Positions 1 through 63,706 of a stretch of 64,000 nt of DNA are shown in pieces. Source of the DNA: Conus ventricosus (lineage: Eukaryota > Mollusca > Gastropoda > Neogastropoda > Conidae). The stretch lies in contig CM031607.1 in assembly GCA_018398815.1 (NCBI GenBank), positions 79,723,985 to 79,787,984 on the forward strand, read 5' to 3'. Position 1 is the stretch's first letter. Every line of letters begins with the position of its first letter. Below the pieces are notes generated by a model. The model did no database searches. It was not told where the DNA came from and was given only the letters and a program-made list of their open reading frames with translations. The position numbers were made by a program, and so were the translations under genes.

Positions 1-2520
1 GAAAGAGAAGAAATTTGAAAAATTATTGATAAAGCTCCACCGAAAAAATGTTAAACAAATCACAAGACCAAACACGATGCTTTTCGACCTCTTAAGTATT
101 ACTTTGGGAGTACAGGGAAACAATTTGTTAGTTAATGTTTTTTGGCACAGCTTTATCAGTAATTTTTCAAATTTGTTTAGATTTCCACCTGCAGTCGCCT
201 CACTTTGCAACTAGAAAGTGAAGATGAAAAAATATCGCTCTTATAAAGTTGAACCATGTATGTTGTTTGAGCATACACACATGGCTTGTACACATTGGTA
301 ACTGGAATTTGTTGCAGCCTATCCCTGTGGGCCTAAATGTTTGAATACCTGATGAGGTCCCTTGAAAGACTTGGGGTTTTTGTGACACAGCTGCTCGGGA
401 ATTCTGGCATGACTTGTAAAACTGTGAATCATCATCACATTTGATTTCATGAATTTGTGTATTTGATTGTTTTTCGTAAAAGGATGTGTATTGCTTATAT
501 ACATCCTTCTGAGGCAAATATTGACTGTAGGATTTTTAATGCTCCCTCTTTTTGTTTTCCAAATGAATGCACTGTATTGTGTCCCCATGGATACAAATAG
601 CTGCCCCACCATCTAAAACTTCTGTGCTGATTACTTCACCCTTGTCTTTTTCCTTTCTCTACTGATTTTTCCACCTTTGTGGACCATCTGCCTGTTTATG
701 TTTCTGTTCTGGAATCTTGTAGACTTTTTATTTAATGGTAATAATCTGGTGACTAGGTAATTTGAATTGCACACGAGTGCCGACACAGAGTGGACAGTAG
801 CTGTCCATTTAGCCGTGTATGCGTTTGCATTTTGGCATTTAAATGCTTTTCCTCCATTGTTTTGTCAATCTGCCAAGCCCTTTCAGCACAGCCTGGTCTC
901 ATCTGCCGCCAGGATGCCAGTAGCTTAGCTACCATGTAATTGATTACTTTTGTTGTTTGCTTCTTGTTCAGGATATAATTTTAACTGTGATGCTCTGATC
1001 TGATCAAGAAGAGAGACAACTCCTGCATGAGTTTGACAGCCTTGAAAAGACCCTGTGCGGTCTACTTGGGTATAAAAACTAGCCCTTTGTTGCAAGGACT
1101 ATATTTTTGTTTCTCTCTTGAACTCTTTATCTTTAGAAAGGGGTCTGGAAATTCAGAAAAAGACTCTCTTCTGATACTTCAGACATTTTTTTAAACAAAG
1201 AATAACGATATGAACAAGCAGCCTTATCAGTTGTTCTGTGAAACTTGTTCCTATGCGTTTCATGTTTTATTAAGAGATTAATTGATTGGGCGGTTTAACG
1301 ATTGATGGACCTATGTTATTATTTACAATAGTTAAATGATTGATGAACCTATACTATTGTTATATTCAAATAATGTTGATAACACTGTGATATCTTCACA
1401 TAAAATATGAACATTATCCTGTGAAAGTTCCATAGAGATTCTTTGTCACTGTCGTTAACGAACTGTTTTAAGAGTGTGACCTTTTCTCTTTCTTTTCTGG
1501 GTTTTTTTTTTTTTTCAAATGAGAATGAAAAGGAGAGGCTGGAAAAAGAAACATTTGCAAAAACACTAATTGTTCCTCAGATATGTATGGTGTCTGTTTT
1601 CCTGGTACGTGTTGTTTATTGATTTGCTCTTTTGGTTGGTTTGATTCTTAGGTTCTGCTCTAGTTCTCACTGTAGTGGAATCCCCGTTAACAACCCACAC
1701 CTTCCTCAGTGACCAAAACTTCTGGGAACAGTCCTCTCTCTACATGGCACTGCATTTTCAACTTCTATAGAACAATTCCTCCCTATTCCAACTAGCGATT
1801 AAACTACCCTAGTCTATTTGACTTCTGGGCTTCATTGTCGGAAAAAATTATAACCATCAGTCTCTTAACAGCCTAATTCTGTACTTGTACTTAACCAGAA
1901 CCCGGACTTGCAACGGTCACTTTTTGTTATGCTGCTATATGTGATCTTATCTGTGAGATTGTCAAGAACTTTCCATTTACAAGACATTCGAGCAATGCTC
2001 AGCGACGCATCCACAAAGTGGTTGAAATCTGAGTGCGTTTCCAGTCTTCTCAGTTGGCTTGATAGCATTATTTTACATTTGTTGCACTTTATATTTTGAC
2101 AGCACTGTTTAACATTTGTTGCATTTAACATAATTGAATGTCTGTTGTCAGCCTATGAATCAGTAATCATAAGTGATCCCAATTTAAATCTAATGTTGAT
2201 TTTGTAATGTTGAAACTGAAGCAAACATTGTTACTTACTGATTTATAACTGTTACTTGTCAGTGACATCTTCATGCTGAAGATGGCTGTAAAGGTTTAGA
2301 AATGCCTTCTTCTGCCAAGTCCAGTCATGCTAGTGCTTGCAACTGCCTAGAAAATACTGAAGTTATTATAGACACACACACACACAGACAACCAAAACAA
2401 GATCATTACAGACTCGCTTTGTTTACACACACAAGTCAAAAATCGGGAGAATCAAAACTGATCAACTGTTCCAACTTGGTAATGAAACAAATCTTTTTTC
2501 ACTTTCTTTATCAATTTTCC
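1..2520. other. No gene recognised (3' flank of SETX-like gene)
   Basis: AT-rich sequence with only short, unconvincing ORFs (up to about 105 codons) and no recognisable domain, RNA gene or repeat boundary on either strand. Confidence 0.6.
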
Positions 2521-3020
2521 TTTTTTTTTTTTTTGTGCGCTGTCCCATCTTCTGTGCAACCTCGGTGGCATTGCACCCACACTGCTCATTTCGAATCCCC
2601 GTCCACAGGCCATAACCCTGCACATCCTGTCGTATTCCTGCCACCATTAACCCACAGGGAGCTGTCGGTATCAAGTGAGCCAATTTACACAGGACACCAC
2701 TTACTAAGCCCCCTACTCGTGACAATAACTGCACTGTCATGGAGCCGTCATGAGTGAACTCTCCCTCTTGAGGGCGCCACCATGTCCATCCAACACCTGC
2801 AGTGTTGAAATTTGAGCAACACTCTCGGAGACACATCCATTAAGGGGATGAAAGTCGACTGTGTGGTCCCAGTCTTCCCAACTGAACCCGTAGCAAACTC
2901 AACTCTGGGTAGGAGCCTGCCGGGTAGAAAAATCCCACAAATAAATGGTTCTGATGAGGATCAAACCCAGTACCTCCGGCTGGAAGTCCACGACACTAAG
3001 CACTTTGCCATGGCGGCGGG
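2521..3020 (-). mobile_element. Diverged, internally deleted SINE copy
   Basis: Poly-T, then the reverse complement of the SINE 3' end (GCTGTCCCA ... TGCACCCAC). A deleted middle follows, then the head in reverse, ending GCCATGGCGGCGGGTT. Same family as 9641-10507 but clearly older. Confidence 0.85.
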
Positions 3021-5105
3021 TTGAAACAAAATAAATTCGCCCACTTGTCTCAAACATGTGAACAAATAACAAAGACCAGCTCAAAATATGTATCGGGGGG
3101 GAAATAGCAGGGGAAAAAAATGTCACAGGAAAGATCATCAAAAGCACCTGAACCGGATCACATTTAGTGAACAATAGTGCATCTTCAGACCATACATGTA
3201 TAAAAAAAAATTGCATAGGAAAGACATATACATGAAGCTGATAATGATCACGAAACAGTTCTACAGCTCTATAAGAGACAACAGACAAATAAATCAATTA
3301 AAGAAATAAAAGTCAAAAGTGACAGTAATTTACTACTGCAATAAACCAGAAGTTCTGCATAGTCAATCATACAATGGTTGTACACAAACTAGCAATCCAG
3401 GCATCAATTTTGTTTCCATTCCACACTGAATATAATTAAAAAGGGTTAAAACCCATGATTGGGGGGAAAAAAGGTGTTTTGGGAATTTTGGAAAACGTAG
3501 ACGTATTCTTCAGAAAGTACTGTTTCTTGGAAAAATTGACAGATGTCTTGCTAGCGGCTGTATTGTGCTGAAAGCATAGATATTACTCCTGTGAAGTTGA
3601 GCAGTATCACGCACCAGTGACTTTGATGGATGTTGACTTGTGAACACTGGATATTGTTCATATGTTTCTCAAGGCTGACTTTGGCACTGAAGCATGTTTT
3701 GGTTGGGCATTTGCCTACCTGATGTGGTGTGGTGTATATTGACTCATCAAAATACAGCAAACTTTCCATACAGAAACAAACAAACTGATGGAACTCTACA
3801 TACATAACTGTACATGTACCATCGTGGGTAGAAATGTAAATAATTCTACATCCAAAATTCAAATTCAGGTATCTCTTTTTACATGGTTATTGTGTAAACG
3901 CACAATATCCGTCATAATTATGAAACGCTGTAATACAATTTTTCATAATCAAATTCATCATCTGCGTCAGTCAGGAAGCAGGTTGGGAGTGTGTGAATGC
4001 GTGTGGGTTTGGGTTTGGGGGGAGAGGGAGGGGGGTGGGCAGGAGGGAGGTAGAAAGATACAGTAAATCTTCTGGGGGTGGGGTGGGTTATGGCAGTGGG
4101 TCAGGGTCTTGGTAACAAACTCTTAGTTTAGAGGATAGTTTAGAGGATTCACTTTAAAGTAATGTCGGTCGCTGGTGCTCTCGGGGGCAGAATGGGTTCT
4201 CTTTCGTGACGGCAGTAAGTTAATCGAGCTTGACAAGGACCTACTTGACTTTGCCGTCAAATCTTCAAGCTTGTCCTGCATGCTGGTTCAATGTGAAAAT
4301 ACTTTCAAACAAAATAAAACTGTTCTATTACACAGTTTTCTAACTTGCAGAGGTTTTCGATTTTGTGGGTGGCTGGCGCTGGCATGCTCCATATTTCCTT
4401 TTGTTGTTTTCTCTTTTAAAGCAAACATTCTGCCTACAGACTGTCGGCATTGCCGACTTTGTCTTGGGGGAACCAAAACACAATGTCTGATTCCACCCAA
4501 ATCTTTTCTGATTAGCCAGTTCTCTTCTCGTTTTTGACACTGACATCACTTCAAGCCACATCATTTTTCTTTCACACATGGCATTTTGGAAATCAAGCCT
4601 ACAAGTCACCGTAGATTAAAAGTCCACATGTGAGTCGGTCAAAGGGGTTTCCACCTGCCAAAAAAAACAACAAAAAAACCGCACCTATTTCTAGCCAATG
4701 AAAAGCTGATTCCTCACAACAAACACAACACAACACGCAGGCTGAGGACACATCTGTTTCCCCCCTCCCTTTTTTCTCTCTTTAATAGTGAAAACAGATT
4801 TCCAATTTGACAATTTTATGTGAAAAAAAACAACTGATTTCTGTCTATGGACCAAAAAGTTTAACCCATGTTGACAAGCCTAAGCCAGGTCAGATGGTAG
4901 AAATGGAGAACGTAATGCCAAGCCATGGCACTGTTCAAACTGCCAGAACTGTACAATGTCACACTGTCAGCAAAATCGCCAGCATGGGGAAGAACATTCC
5001 ACCGGGTTTAGGCTGACAATGGAAGGCAACCGTAAACAATCAATATCCTAGGGTCAGCAAGTTACTTTGTGCATAGGGAGCAAAAAAAGAGTATTCATGA
5101 GACAT

Positions 5106-5233
5106 TTAACCCCTTGACCCTGCGGCTGCCAATCCTATTCGTCGCAGACACAGCATATTGCTGGATAGTTGCCAGCAACTTGACTGCACTGCACTGCTCG
5201 GCTGAAGCACAGCCACAGTTGTCAAGGGGTTAT
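5106..5233. mobile_element. Short piggyBac-type MITE, 128 bp
   Basis: TTAACCCCTTGACCCTG at the left and GTCAAGGGGTTAT at the right form a 9-bp perfect inverted repeat (CCCCTTGAC) with a TTAA / TTAT target. No coding capacity. The ends resemble those of the larger TTAA elements in this window. Confidence 0.65.
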
Positions 5234-5600
5234 AGCTGATGAAGAAAGTCCCAGATTTTTCTGTTCTTTTTTTTGTCATTTTTAAATGAGACAGTTGTGC
5301 CCATGTTCAGCAACTGCTTCACAGTCGGAAAAAAACTAAGTCCATGAGAAAGCCAGTGTTTATTATAAAAAAAAAAAACCCACAGAAAATGGTAATGATG
5401 ATAATGATGATGATGATCTTTAATTCCAAGAGTAACAAAAACTTACAAATATATAAATACCTTCAAAAATATCAAAACAAATTAGATGACTGGTTCCTGC
5501 ATCAAAATCAACACGCATATATGAATTTAGAGAACTAACAAAAAAAACAACAAACATGAATAAATTGATGTAAAACAAACATACATGTACTCACAGAGAT

Positions 5601-5623
5601 GGGGGGGGGGGGGGGGGGGGGGG
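5601..5623. repeat. Poly-G tract (23) followed by GA repeat
   Basis: One of several long plus-strand G runs in the window: also 13620-13645 (26), 22166-22185 (20), 23720-23739 (20) and 27008-27028 (21). Confidence 0.95.
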
Positions 5624-6982
5624 AGAGAGAGAGAGGAAGGGGGAGTGTGAGAGAGAGAGAAAGAGGGCACTCTGCTTCATTTCTTCAATATCGATAAACT
5701 ACCCACGACAATGGATATCTATAAAATAGCAACATCATTAAGCCCCAGTACGTATGAAAGAGCGAGGGGGAAGAGACGAAGAGATGGGAGAGTGAGTGGG
5801 CGAGAGTGATGCCATTATAATCTTTTTTTCAATATTGGTATACTACCTCAACAATACTCGATATGCACTAGTATGCGTGACAGATATGCCCCTATGAATT
5901 AAAAAAAAAAAAATTGTATTATACAGCTAACCCAGAAGAGGATGGTGAATGCTATAATGTCACAGCGTGACGTGAACTGGCCAACACAGCACAGGTGCCA
6001 TAAATTCAAGCGATGATGAGGGCAAATTCAAAACGGGTGTCTTGGACAAAGAGCGGAATGAGAAGCTGTAGCTACAAACCAGTCATCACAGGCAGAAATA
6101 ATCGGCCAAGCAAGGCAGTACACGCCAAAAGTCCGACAAACGAACGGAAACGCAACCCGATGTAAATCAAGGTGTTGTCACAAGAAACCATCAGACTGGG
6201 GGTTTTGGTCGGAAGGGCAGGTAAAGTCATGAAAGTAGAGGCACTCGCAGTTCAATGACTGCCACAGAGGCTGTGTGCTAGATTTGTTGTTGCACCTGAT
6301 AAATATATTCACAAATGTCACATTCACAATCAATTGAAACAAAAATCTGAAAATTTTTGACCACAGGTGGTCTCTCCAACACACGCCTTCAACTCGCATC
6401 TCTGTTACTGATATTACTGACCAGGACCATTGCAACAATGAAATGCTAACACCCAAATGGCATCAACAGAAACAAGTGTGAGTGTGTGCGTGTGAATATA
6501 CACACATATGTTGTGCACATAATAAGCAGGGTAGCATTTCTCTGATACTAATGCTTCATGGAAAAACAACAAAAACGAAAAGAAAAAAGGCCTATACACT
6601 GGCCGTCACTGTCAACATTCAACGTTGATCATGGACACAAGCCAGATTCCTGTTGCACAAAGTTGCACATTGTTTCCAACAGAAAAATAGATTAACTGAA
6701 ACTTAAAAAAACACACTTAAAAAACACCTGGTTAACAAAGCATGCAAATTACTATCCTGTCTCGTGAACACACCATGTGCTGTCATTTACAATGTTCTTC
6801 TTTTAAGTGCACTTAAATTGTGCTGTTTCCCACGAGGGATTCCTTCAGCGCAGAGGACTTCACACCATACTGCCTCTGTCCTGAACAACACATGTCCCTA
6901 TGTGATTCATCATCACACTCAAATCTGCCGTTCTTGACAGCCTTCCATAATGTCCGTCTTCAGGCTTTTTTTCTGTTTTTGT

Positions 6983-7368
6983 TTTCTGCGTTCCCATCTT
7001 CTGTGCCACCTCAGTTGCACTGCACCCATGATGCTCATTCTTTTTTTCCACGGCCACAGCCTTGGAAATCCTCTGGGAGCAGTCAATGTTAAGTCATCAT
7101 GACAGGCCTGTACTCTACGCATATTTTCATGATATATCCTGGTGTCGACCAAGCTTGAGAAAAGCAGACACCTGCAGTGTTGGTCAGGAAATTTGAGCAA
7201 CTCTCTCAAAGATGCATCCATTAAACTGATGAAACTCGACTGGTCCCAGTCTTCCCCATTGAACTCATAGCAAATTCAACCCTGGCTAGGACCTGGTCAG
7301 GGCCGAAAAAATCCCACAAATAAATGGGTCTGATGGGAACCGATAACCACTTGGCCATGGCAGTGGTC
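6983..7368 (-). mobile_element. Diverged, internally deleted SINE copy
   Basis: Reverse-orientation match to the SINE: 3' end (TTCCCATCTTCTGTGCCACC) followed by the central and head parts, including CACCTGCAGTGTTGGTCAGG and AAAATCCCACAAATAAATGG. The tRNA-like boxes are eroded. Confidence 0.8.
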
Positions 7369-9414
7369 TATCTTCAAGCTTTAGCTGAGGTAAAAGAATG
7401 CTCAAAGAAATGCTCCTATGTCCAAATAAATCTCCACCATTAATTCATATTCACATTTCACATGACCAGAATAAAACCATAAATCAACTATTTAACATGT
7501 TCTCAAATATTTACAGTTTCAGAAGCAGTCAATGCTCCTTATGGGGAAAATTATAGTAAAAACAAATCTTGCAAGATGGATAGGTAAGATAATGTTGCTT
7601 ATAGCCCAGCCGACCGCAAAGGGCCACATCAGGGCTGGTCTTGCAAGATGATCAAAAGTCTAAGAGGCTGAGCGTTCATGTTGGTTGCCTCATCTTGATG
7701 CAGGGCACGTGCTGTGTTTTCCTGGCAAACGCACACATCTTCAGGAACAACTCTCTGGCATCAAATCACATCACAGTTTGGTCACAAGATTTATATTCTT
7801 CAAGGAGAAAAACACCAAGTATGATCACTAAGCCTGAGCACCTCCCCACCATCTGTGCCAGCCAAGGCAAAGGCTGTGCGGGTGTTCATCACTCGGCCTC
7901 AGCAACAGGTCTGAAAAATCACACACATCACAGTCAGCCAGGAAAAATCCTCAATGATGCAAAACAGACTGGAAATGCTATCAAGAAAAAAAGGTCCATG
8001 TATACAATCGACAACGAAACAAAAGCTACCTGAATTCTTCTTCAGGTTATTTACACATTTACGTCTGTAACAGAAGATGATCTATGGCTGGAATTGTCTT
8101 TTTTCTGAACTATTTGTAAAGCTTAACTCCATCAACAGATTATCTTCTTTTACGGGCTATATGTGGATCCAGCTGCTCTTTATCTTAATATAACACATAC
8201 ACAAACTAAATGAAGCAATTAAAAAGCATAAAAGTAAAACGTGCTGTACAAGACTGAAACAAACTGCAGTAGCCAAATGTTGAACAACCAACTTTCTGAA
8301 GATAACCTCAAGATACTCAGTATCTACTCTCACATTTTTTATAAAGAACACGGCCCCAAAGGCTAGACACACAGCAATAAATCGAGTGGGTGCCACACTG
8401 TTATTAAGCAGACTGTACCATGAAAACTTATGCAATGCATCCAAAAACACTTGTAAGAGATTGCTACCAATCAGCAAATTCTTCCTCGCAAGTCAGGGTG
8501 GCCACAGAACAGTTAAATGTCCATGAAAAGAAAGAAAAAACAAAGCAAGATGATCATCAGATGGTTCACAACACCTCGGGACACAACTAACACTTCAACT
8601 GTTTACAGGATAAACTCAAGGGTCTCCACTTTCCCCCCGTGTTGTACCATGTTCACACTAAACGGCCTGTAGATCTCAGTAAAAATGGTGCAAGTCAAAC
8701 TCTTGTACCAAAACGGTGGGCTGGATTCCCACTGGAGATTGTCAAGTTGGAGGTGATTTTCTGTTAATACAGACTCTGGTCCCCTCCTAGTGGTTCAGAT
8801 CAGACTTAAATCCCTGGTTCCGAATGTGAAAGCAAAGAATTCTTGCACACAAAAAAAAACTTCCATTGCACCTTTTGTAAACTAGATAGTCTTGAGTTAG
8901 TGGAATGGATGACTTGAATAAGGAACATATTCACACTGGTGGTAATGTTTAGACACAGTCCCTGAAGGTGAAATGTGGCTACCTTTAAGGTGGAATTATA
9001 GTCCATGTGCATACACAGATTGATAGATACACATAATAACAAAACATGGATAGAAAGGTATAGATATAAATATGCATGGATGGATAGATAGATTGATAGA
9101 TAGATAGATATGCTAATAAAATACTTGCAAAAAAAAAAAAAAATCTGAACAGTCCAAAAACAACTGAAAAATATCACTGCAGAAGTTGAGGAACTGCACC
9201 TGCATTCATTTCCCAGACACTGGACCGCACTCCTCAACATAGGATGCGATAGTTACCACCACTTTCTTTCAACAGAAAACATTTTGAGAATACCTTTGTA
9301 GGCACTGGCTTTGACAAAACTTTCAAATGGAAGATGAGAGAAAAAAGTAAAAAAAAACAACTGCAGTCTGAGTTTAACAGCAATACAGACCTACATCTAT
9401 GGCACAGAGTGAGA

Positions 9415-9416
<2 letters not shown>

Positions 9417-9454
<38 letters not shown>
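9417..9454. repeat. (CA)n microsatellite
   Basis: About 19 CA units followed by GAGA. A GATA-type tract with interruptions lies at 9549-9625, and a weaker one at 9069-9110. Confidence 0.97.
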
Positions 9455-9457
<3 letters not shown>

Positions 9458-9640
9458 AATAAGATATATGCATGTTCACACGCAAACACAGAGGATATGC
9501 ATGTTTGCTCCACAAGCTTTCCTCATTCTTTTAATATATTTATTTTTGATAGATAGATAGATAGAGATAAATAGATAGATAGATAGAGACAGACAGAGAT
9601 AGAGGGATAGACAGATAGATATAATAAACAAGAATAATAG

Positions 9641-10507
9641 ACCAGCCGCCGTGGCGAAGTGGTTAGCGTCGCGGACTCCCAGCTGGGAGGTCGTGGGTTT
9701 GAATCCCATCAGAAGTCATGTGGGTTTTTCTGCCCCGACCGGCTCCTACCCAGAGTTGAGTTGCTGCGGACTCAGTTGGGAAGACTGGGACCACACAGTC
9801 GAGTTTCATCCACTTAATGGATGCGTTTCTGAGAGTGTTGCTCAAATTTCCTGACCAACACTGCAGGTGCCTGTATCTCTCGGGCCTGGTTGACGCCGGG
9901 ATATATTATGAAAGGAAGCGTAGAGTACAGCCCTGTCATGTAGTCTCAGACCGAAATGAAAATCCATAGCATCATCTTAATCATCCTCATTCTCATCGAT
10001 CAGCATTAAAAAAAAAAATGTCTCAAATTCTGTGGCCCTTCATGCCCTGCTCTCATGGTGACCTCAGTTTCGATGTCCTCTCCACGTCTGTGGCCTTGGT
10101 TTGGTTCCGTCGGGGTCACCGGTATCGGCGAGTCCATGGGGGCTGTCGTTGGACGGACGTGGTGGCGCCCTCTGGAGGGAGAGCTCACTCACGCCGACTC
10201 CGCGACTAAGCAATTACTGTCGTCAGTAGGGGGCTTAGTAGGTGGTGTCCTGCGTATGTTAGATCAGAACAGGCGCCACTGAACACCACCGAAGTGACTC
10301 GGCAGCAGTGCAGTGTCTCCTCCGGTGGGTTGCCTCTTGACGACTTGACATTGACTGCTCCCTGTGGATTGCCGGTGGTGGGGCTGCGGCGGGGCCGACC
10401 GGGCTGTGGCTGTGGACGGGGTGTCGGAATGAGCGGCGTGGGTGCACTGCCTCTGAGGTGGCGCAGAGGTTGGGACAGCAAAAAATAAAAAATAAATAAA
10501 AAAAAAT
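9641..10507 (+). mobile_element. Second full-length copy of the same SINE
   Basis: Nearly identical over its length to the copy at 29281, with the same start (ACCAGCCGCC) and the same 3' end (GGGACAGC then A-rich tail with T interruptions). The B-box carries C to T (GGTTTGAATCC). It inserted beside a GATA-repeat tract (9549-9625). A target duplication is not clear because the flank is A-rich. Confidence 0.9.
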
Positions 10508-11269
10508 AGAAAAAAAGAAAACAGCAGAAAAGGGATGAAAGAAAAAAAAAATGGCATGAAGAATAAAGAGGAGATATGAATGGAAGAAAAGACTGAAAAA
10601 ACAAAACAAAACAAAACAAAGCTATATACCAGGAGATACCACTCTACATAAAAAATGTGTAAACCCTTCATGCATTATTAACAAAAAATTATGGTTGGTC
10701 TATGCTCGACTACCTTTAAAGTGTATGACAATGATGGAAGGTCTTAGCAAAATATGCAGTCAGGCTGGGATATCTCCAGAGGCTATTGAATGTGTAGATG
10801 GTTTTTTTTTTTTTTTTTTTTTAAAGAATCTTCATGAAAAAGGGGAGAGAAATGAGTTCTATTCATGGATTGAGGTCAACCATTGCTAAAACCTTAAACT
10901 CAACCATGATCCTTTCCTTCCAGACCTAGTATCTTCCTGTTCGTTAGGAACCGTAAAATCTAGTCGGTGCCCCAAGTGGAGTCTACCACTGGTCTTGGAG
11001 TATCGGGCCTCCAGTGACTTTTAGCCACCTGCCCATTGCTCTGTCAAGATCTTCACCCTTAAGACTTGTTTTTAGTCATTTTGGCTCCTGCCTGTAGAGT
11101 GAGCGAGGTTCATGCTTCTCCAGGAACCCTGGGTCCCTAAAGTGGCAAGATGATGATGCTGTCACACATTCTACATGCCCTTTTTACCTAGCCAAAAGCA
11201 CAATGTCCAAAGAGCAGCCCTGGACCATAACCTTGCCTGTACTGGCTTTCCTCATCCAACCCCAGACCC

Positions 11270-11545
11270 AGACAATTAAAGGTGAGGCAGGTTAACCCTC
11301 TTGACAGGCGAGAACCCGCTAGCGCCCAACCGGAAATCACACGGCCAAAACGCTGAGCAATTGCCAGCGCCCGGTAAAACACGTGGCAACAATGGGCGCC
11401 GCCATATTTCTCGTAGAAAAGGAAGTCTCGCGAGAACGTGACTTCCTTCTTCCTGTGGCCATTTACTTCCGTTTGCAAAAAACCGCGAGTCTATACGTGC
11501 CGTAGTTCTCGAGTTACGAATTTTTAAAGTTCTGTGGTTGAAATG
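11270..11545. promoter_or_regulatory. CpG-rich promoter-like patch with TCTCGCGAGA palindrome
   Basis: Locally CpG-rich in an AT-rich flank. Contains the perfect palindrome TCTCGCGAGA at 11426-11435, GCGCCGCCATATTTC and CACGTGG. TCTCGCGAGA is a known animal promoter element often found at bidirectional starts. No associated first exon is recognised, and the patch adjoins the telomeric cassette, so it may instead be part of a mobile element. Confidence 0.35.
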
Positions 11546-11561
11546 CTGTTTTTCGCGGGAG

Positions 11562-11742
11562 CATCTCATTACTCCCCCGGCTCGTTACTCCCCCGGCTCG
11601 TTACTCCCCCGGCTCGCCTAACCCTAACCCTATCCCTAACCCTATCCCTAACCCTATCCCTAACCCTAACCCTATCCCTAACCGTAACCCTAACCGGGGG
11701 AGTAAAGAGCCGTGGGAGTAACGATACGGGGGAGTAATGAGC
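11562..11742. repeat. Inverted-repeat cassette enclosing the telomeric array
   Basis: Left of the array, CTCGTTACTCCCCCGG-type units occur three times (CATTACTCCCCCGG, then two CTCGTTACTCCCCCGG). To the right are three units in the opposite orientation (CCGGGGGAGTAAAGAG, CGTGGGAGTAACGA, CGGGGGAGTAATGAG). The arms could pair, leaving the telomeric repeats as a loop. Confidence 0.85.
11617..11695. repeat. Interstitial telomeric repeat array
   Basis: Tandem CCCTAA units, many alternating with the variant CCCTAT, giving a 12-bp CCCTAACCCTAT period, with one CCGTAA. This is the C-rich strand of (TTAGGG)n, the metazoan telomere repeat. It is enclosed by inverted repeats (see 11562-11742). Confidence 0.93.
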
Positions 11743-12119
11743 TGATCCGGTTTCGCCATCGCTAACCTTGATTTCTGCCGTTCTATAACAAGATTTAGTG
11801 ATGAAGATACTGTGATTTGTAGGATTTACGGCATAAGACTTAGTGAAAGTGCTGGGTAATGAAGCTTAGAGTGACCTAGATTTCGACTGGGATGATGTTC
11901 CAGGTATGATTCGGAAGAACGTTCTGAAGAAGATTTTTTTTTTTCCCCGAGTAAATGGCTCATATGATATTCTTCAAACTTATGATATAGCAACATATAT
12001 ATTCGTAGGAATTTTTAAAATTATTTTCATTTCACTATTTCCTTTCCTCTCTTTTAAATTAATTTTTAAATTGGGTAACCATGTTCAAATTACGGAGTTT
12101 ATGGGTTTTCGGCGTAACT

Positions 12120-12460
12120 AAGCTCGGGTAAGTGCATACTAAAGACGGTTAATGTCCAGTCAGAGTGCTGAACACTCACACTCATTGAACCTCCCTGCTT
12201 AGTCAGGAAAAGGTGTGAAAACCGAACTAATTCAGATATGGTGCAATGGCGTGAACTCAGCAAGGGTGATCACACTTGCTGGCTAATCCAGGGATTAAGG
12301 CGAAGTTAGCTCCCTGCTTTCCCGATGTTGTGTTTTTAATGATCCTGATGATACCGCAGAGTTCCACACCAAGTGGGGACAAGGTATTTGTTTGGAGAGG
12401 TAAGTATGAGTAAAAAACTGCTTTTAGTAGTATAACTCCTATTTCTGCCACCTGTGACTG
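12120..12460. repeat. Dispersed repeat just 3' of the SETX stop codon
   Basis: Matches 53,840-54,000 and the GGTAAGTATGAG family: AGGGTGATCACACTTG, GGCTAATCCAGGGATTAAGG, TTCCACACCAAGTGGGGACA. If the helicase stop at 12488 is right, this repeat makes up most of the 3' UTR. A TTTTTAAT (ATTAAA on the gene strand) at about 12333 is a possible polyadenylation signal. Confidence 0.55.
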
Positions 12461-12487
12461 TCCTTTTAAACAGCAGAATTATTCCAT

Positions 12488-63261
<50,774 letters not shown>

Positions 63262-63706
63262 CTGCAAAAGTTGACAATATTGTGGTTGTAAAGAAAAGCT
63301 AGATTATTTGATGATGCATGTATGCACGCATGCTCATGCACACGCCTGCATGCAAAACACACATACACACACACACATGCACATGTTACTAACACACAAG
63401 CATGTATATATGTGCAATGTGCACACATACTTTGCACATGCTGTACACAGAGTATAACAATGCACACTGATTCAACCGCAGCACAGCAAATTATGCAAAT
63501 TATTCTATTACTTGCATTAGACTTTTTAGAACCTAAATTCAGTTTAAACCATAATGCAGTCTCCAGACAACAGAAATCAGTGATGTAACTATTCCATTTA
63601 ATTCTGACTTTGGTGTCTTGTATTCTGAAAAAGAATCCTACTGTATATATGGTTAAATCACTTTTGGGCACCCAGGTGTGTTGGCCAACTTAGATCTCCG
63701 CAATTT

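Larger units (their letters stand above)
3021..9640. other. No gene recognised apart from listed repeats
   Basis: Holds the MITE at 5106, SINE at 6983, poly-G at 5601 and GATA repeats. ORFs at 4175-4537 (+, 120 codons), 7641-8033 (+, 130 codons) and 8157-8477 (-, 106 codons) show no domain, no splice logic and no compositional signal, so they are treated as chance. Confidence 0.55.

Noticed and set aside
7641..8033. 130-codon plus-strand ORF
   Set aside because: No recognisable domain, no splice signals, no compositional change from the surrounding non-coding DNA.
8157..8477. 106-codon minus-strand ORF with hydrophobic stretches
   Set aside because: AT-rich DNA commonly yields such hydrophobic frames; no family resemblance and no context.
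11292..12155. Possible TTAA element with ends TTAACCCTCTTGAC and TTAACCGTCTTTAG
   Set aside because: The inverted similarity is only a few bases beyond TTAACC and no transposase remnant lies between; too weak to call, though it would enclose the telomeric cassette.
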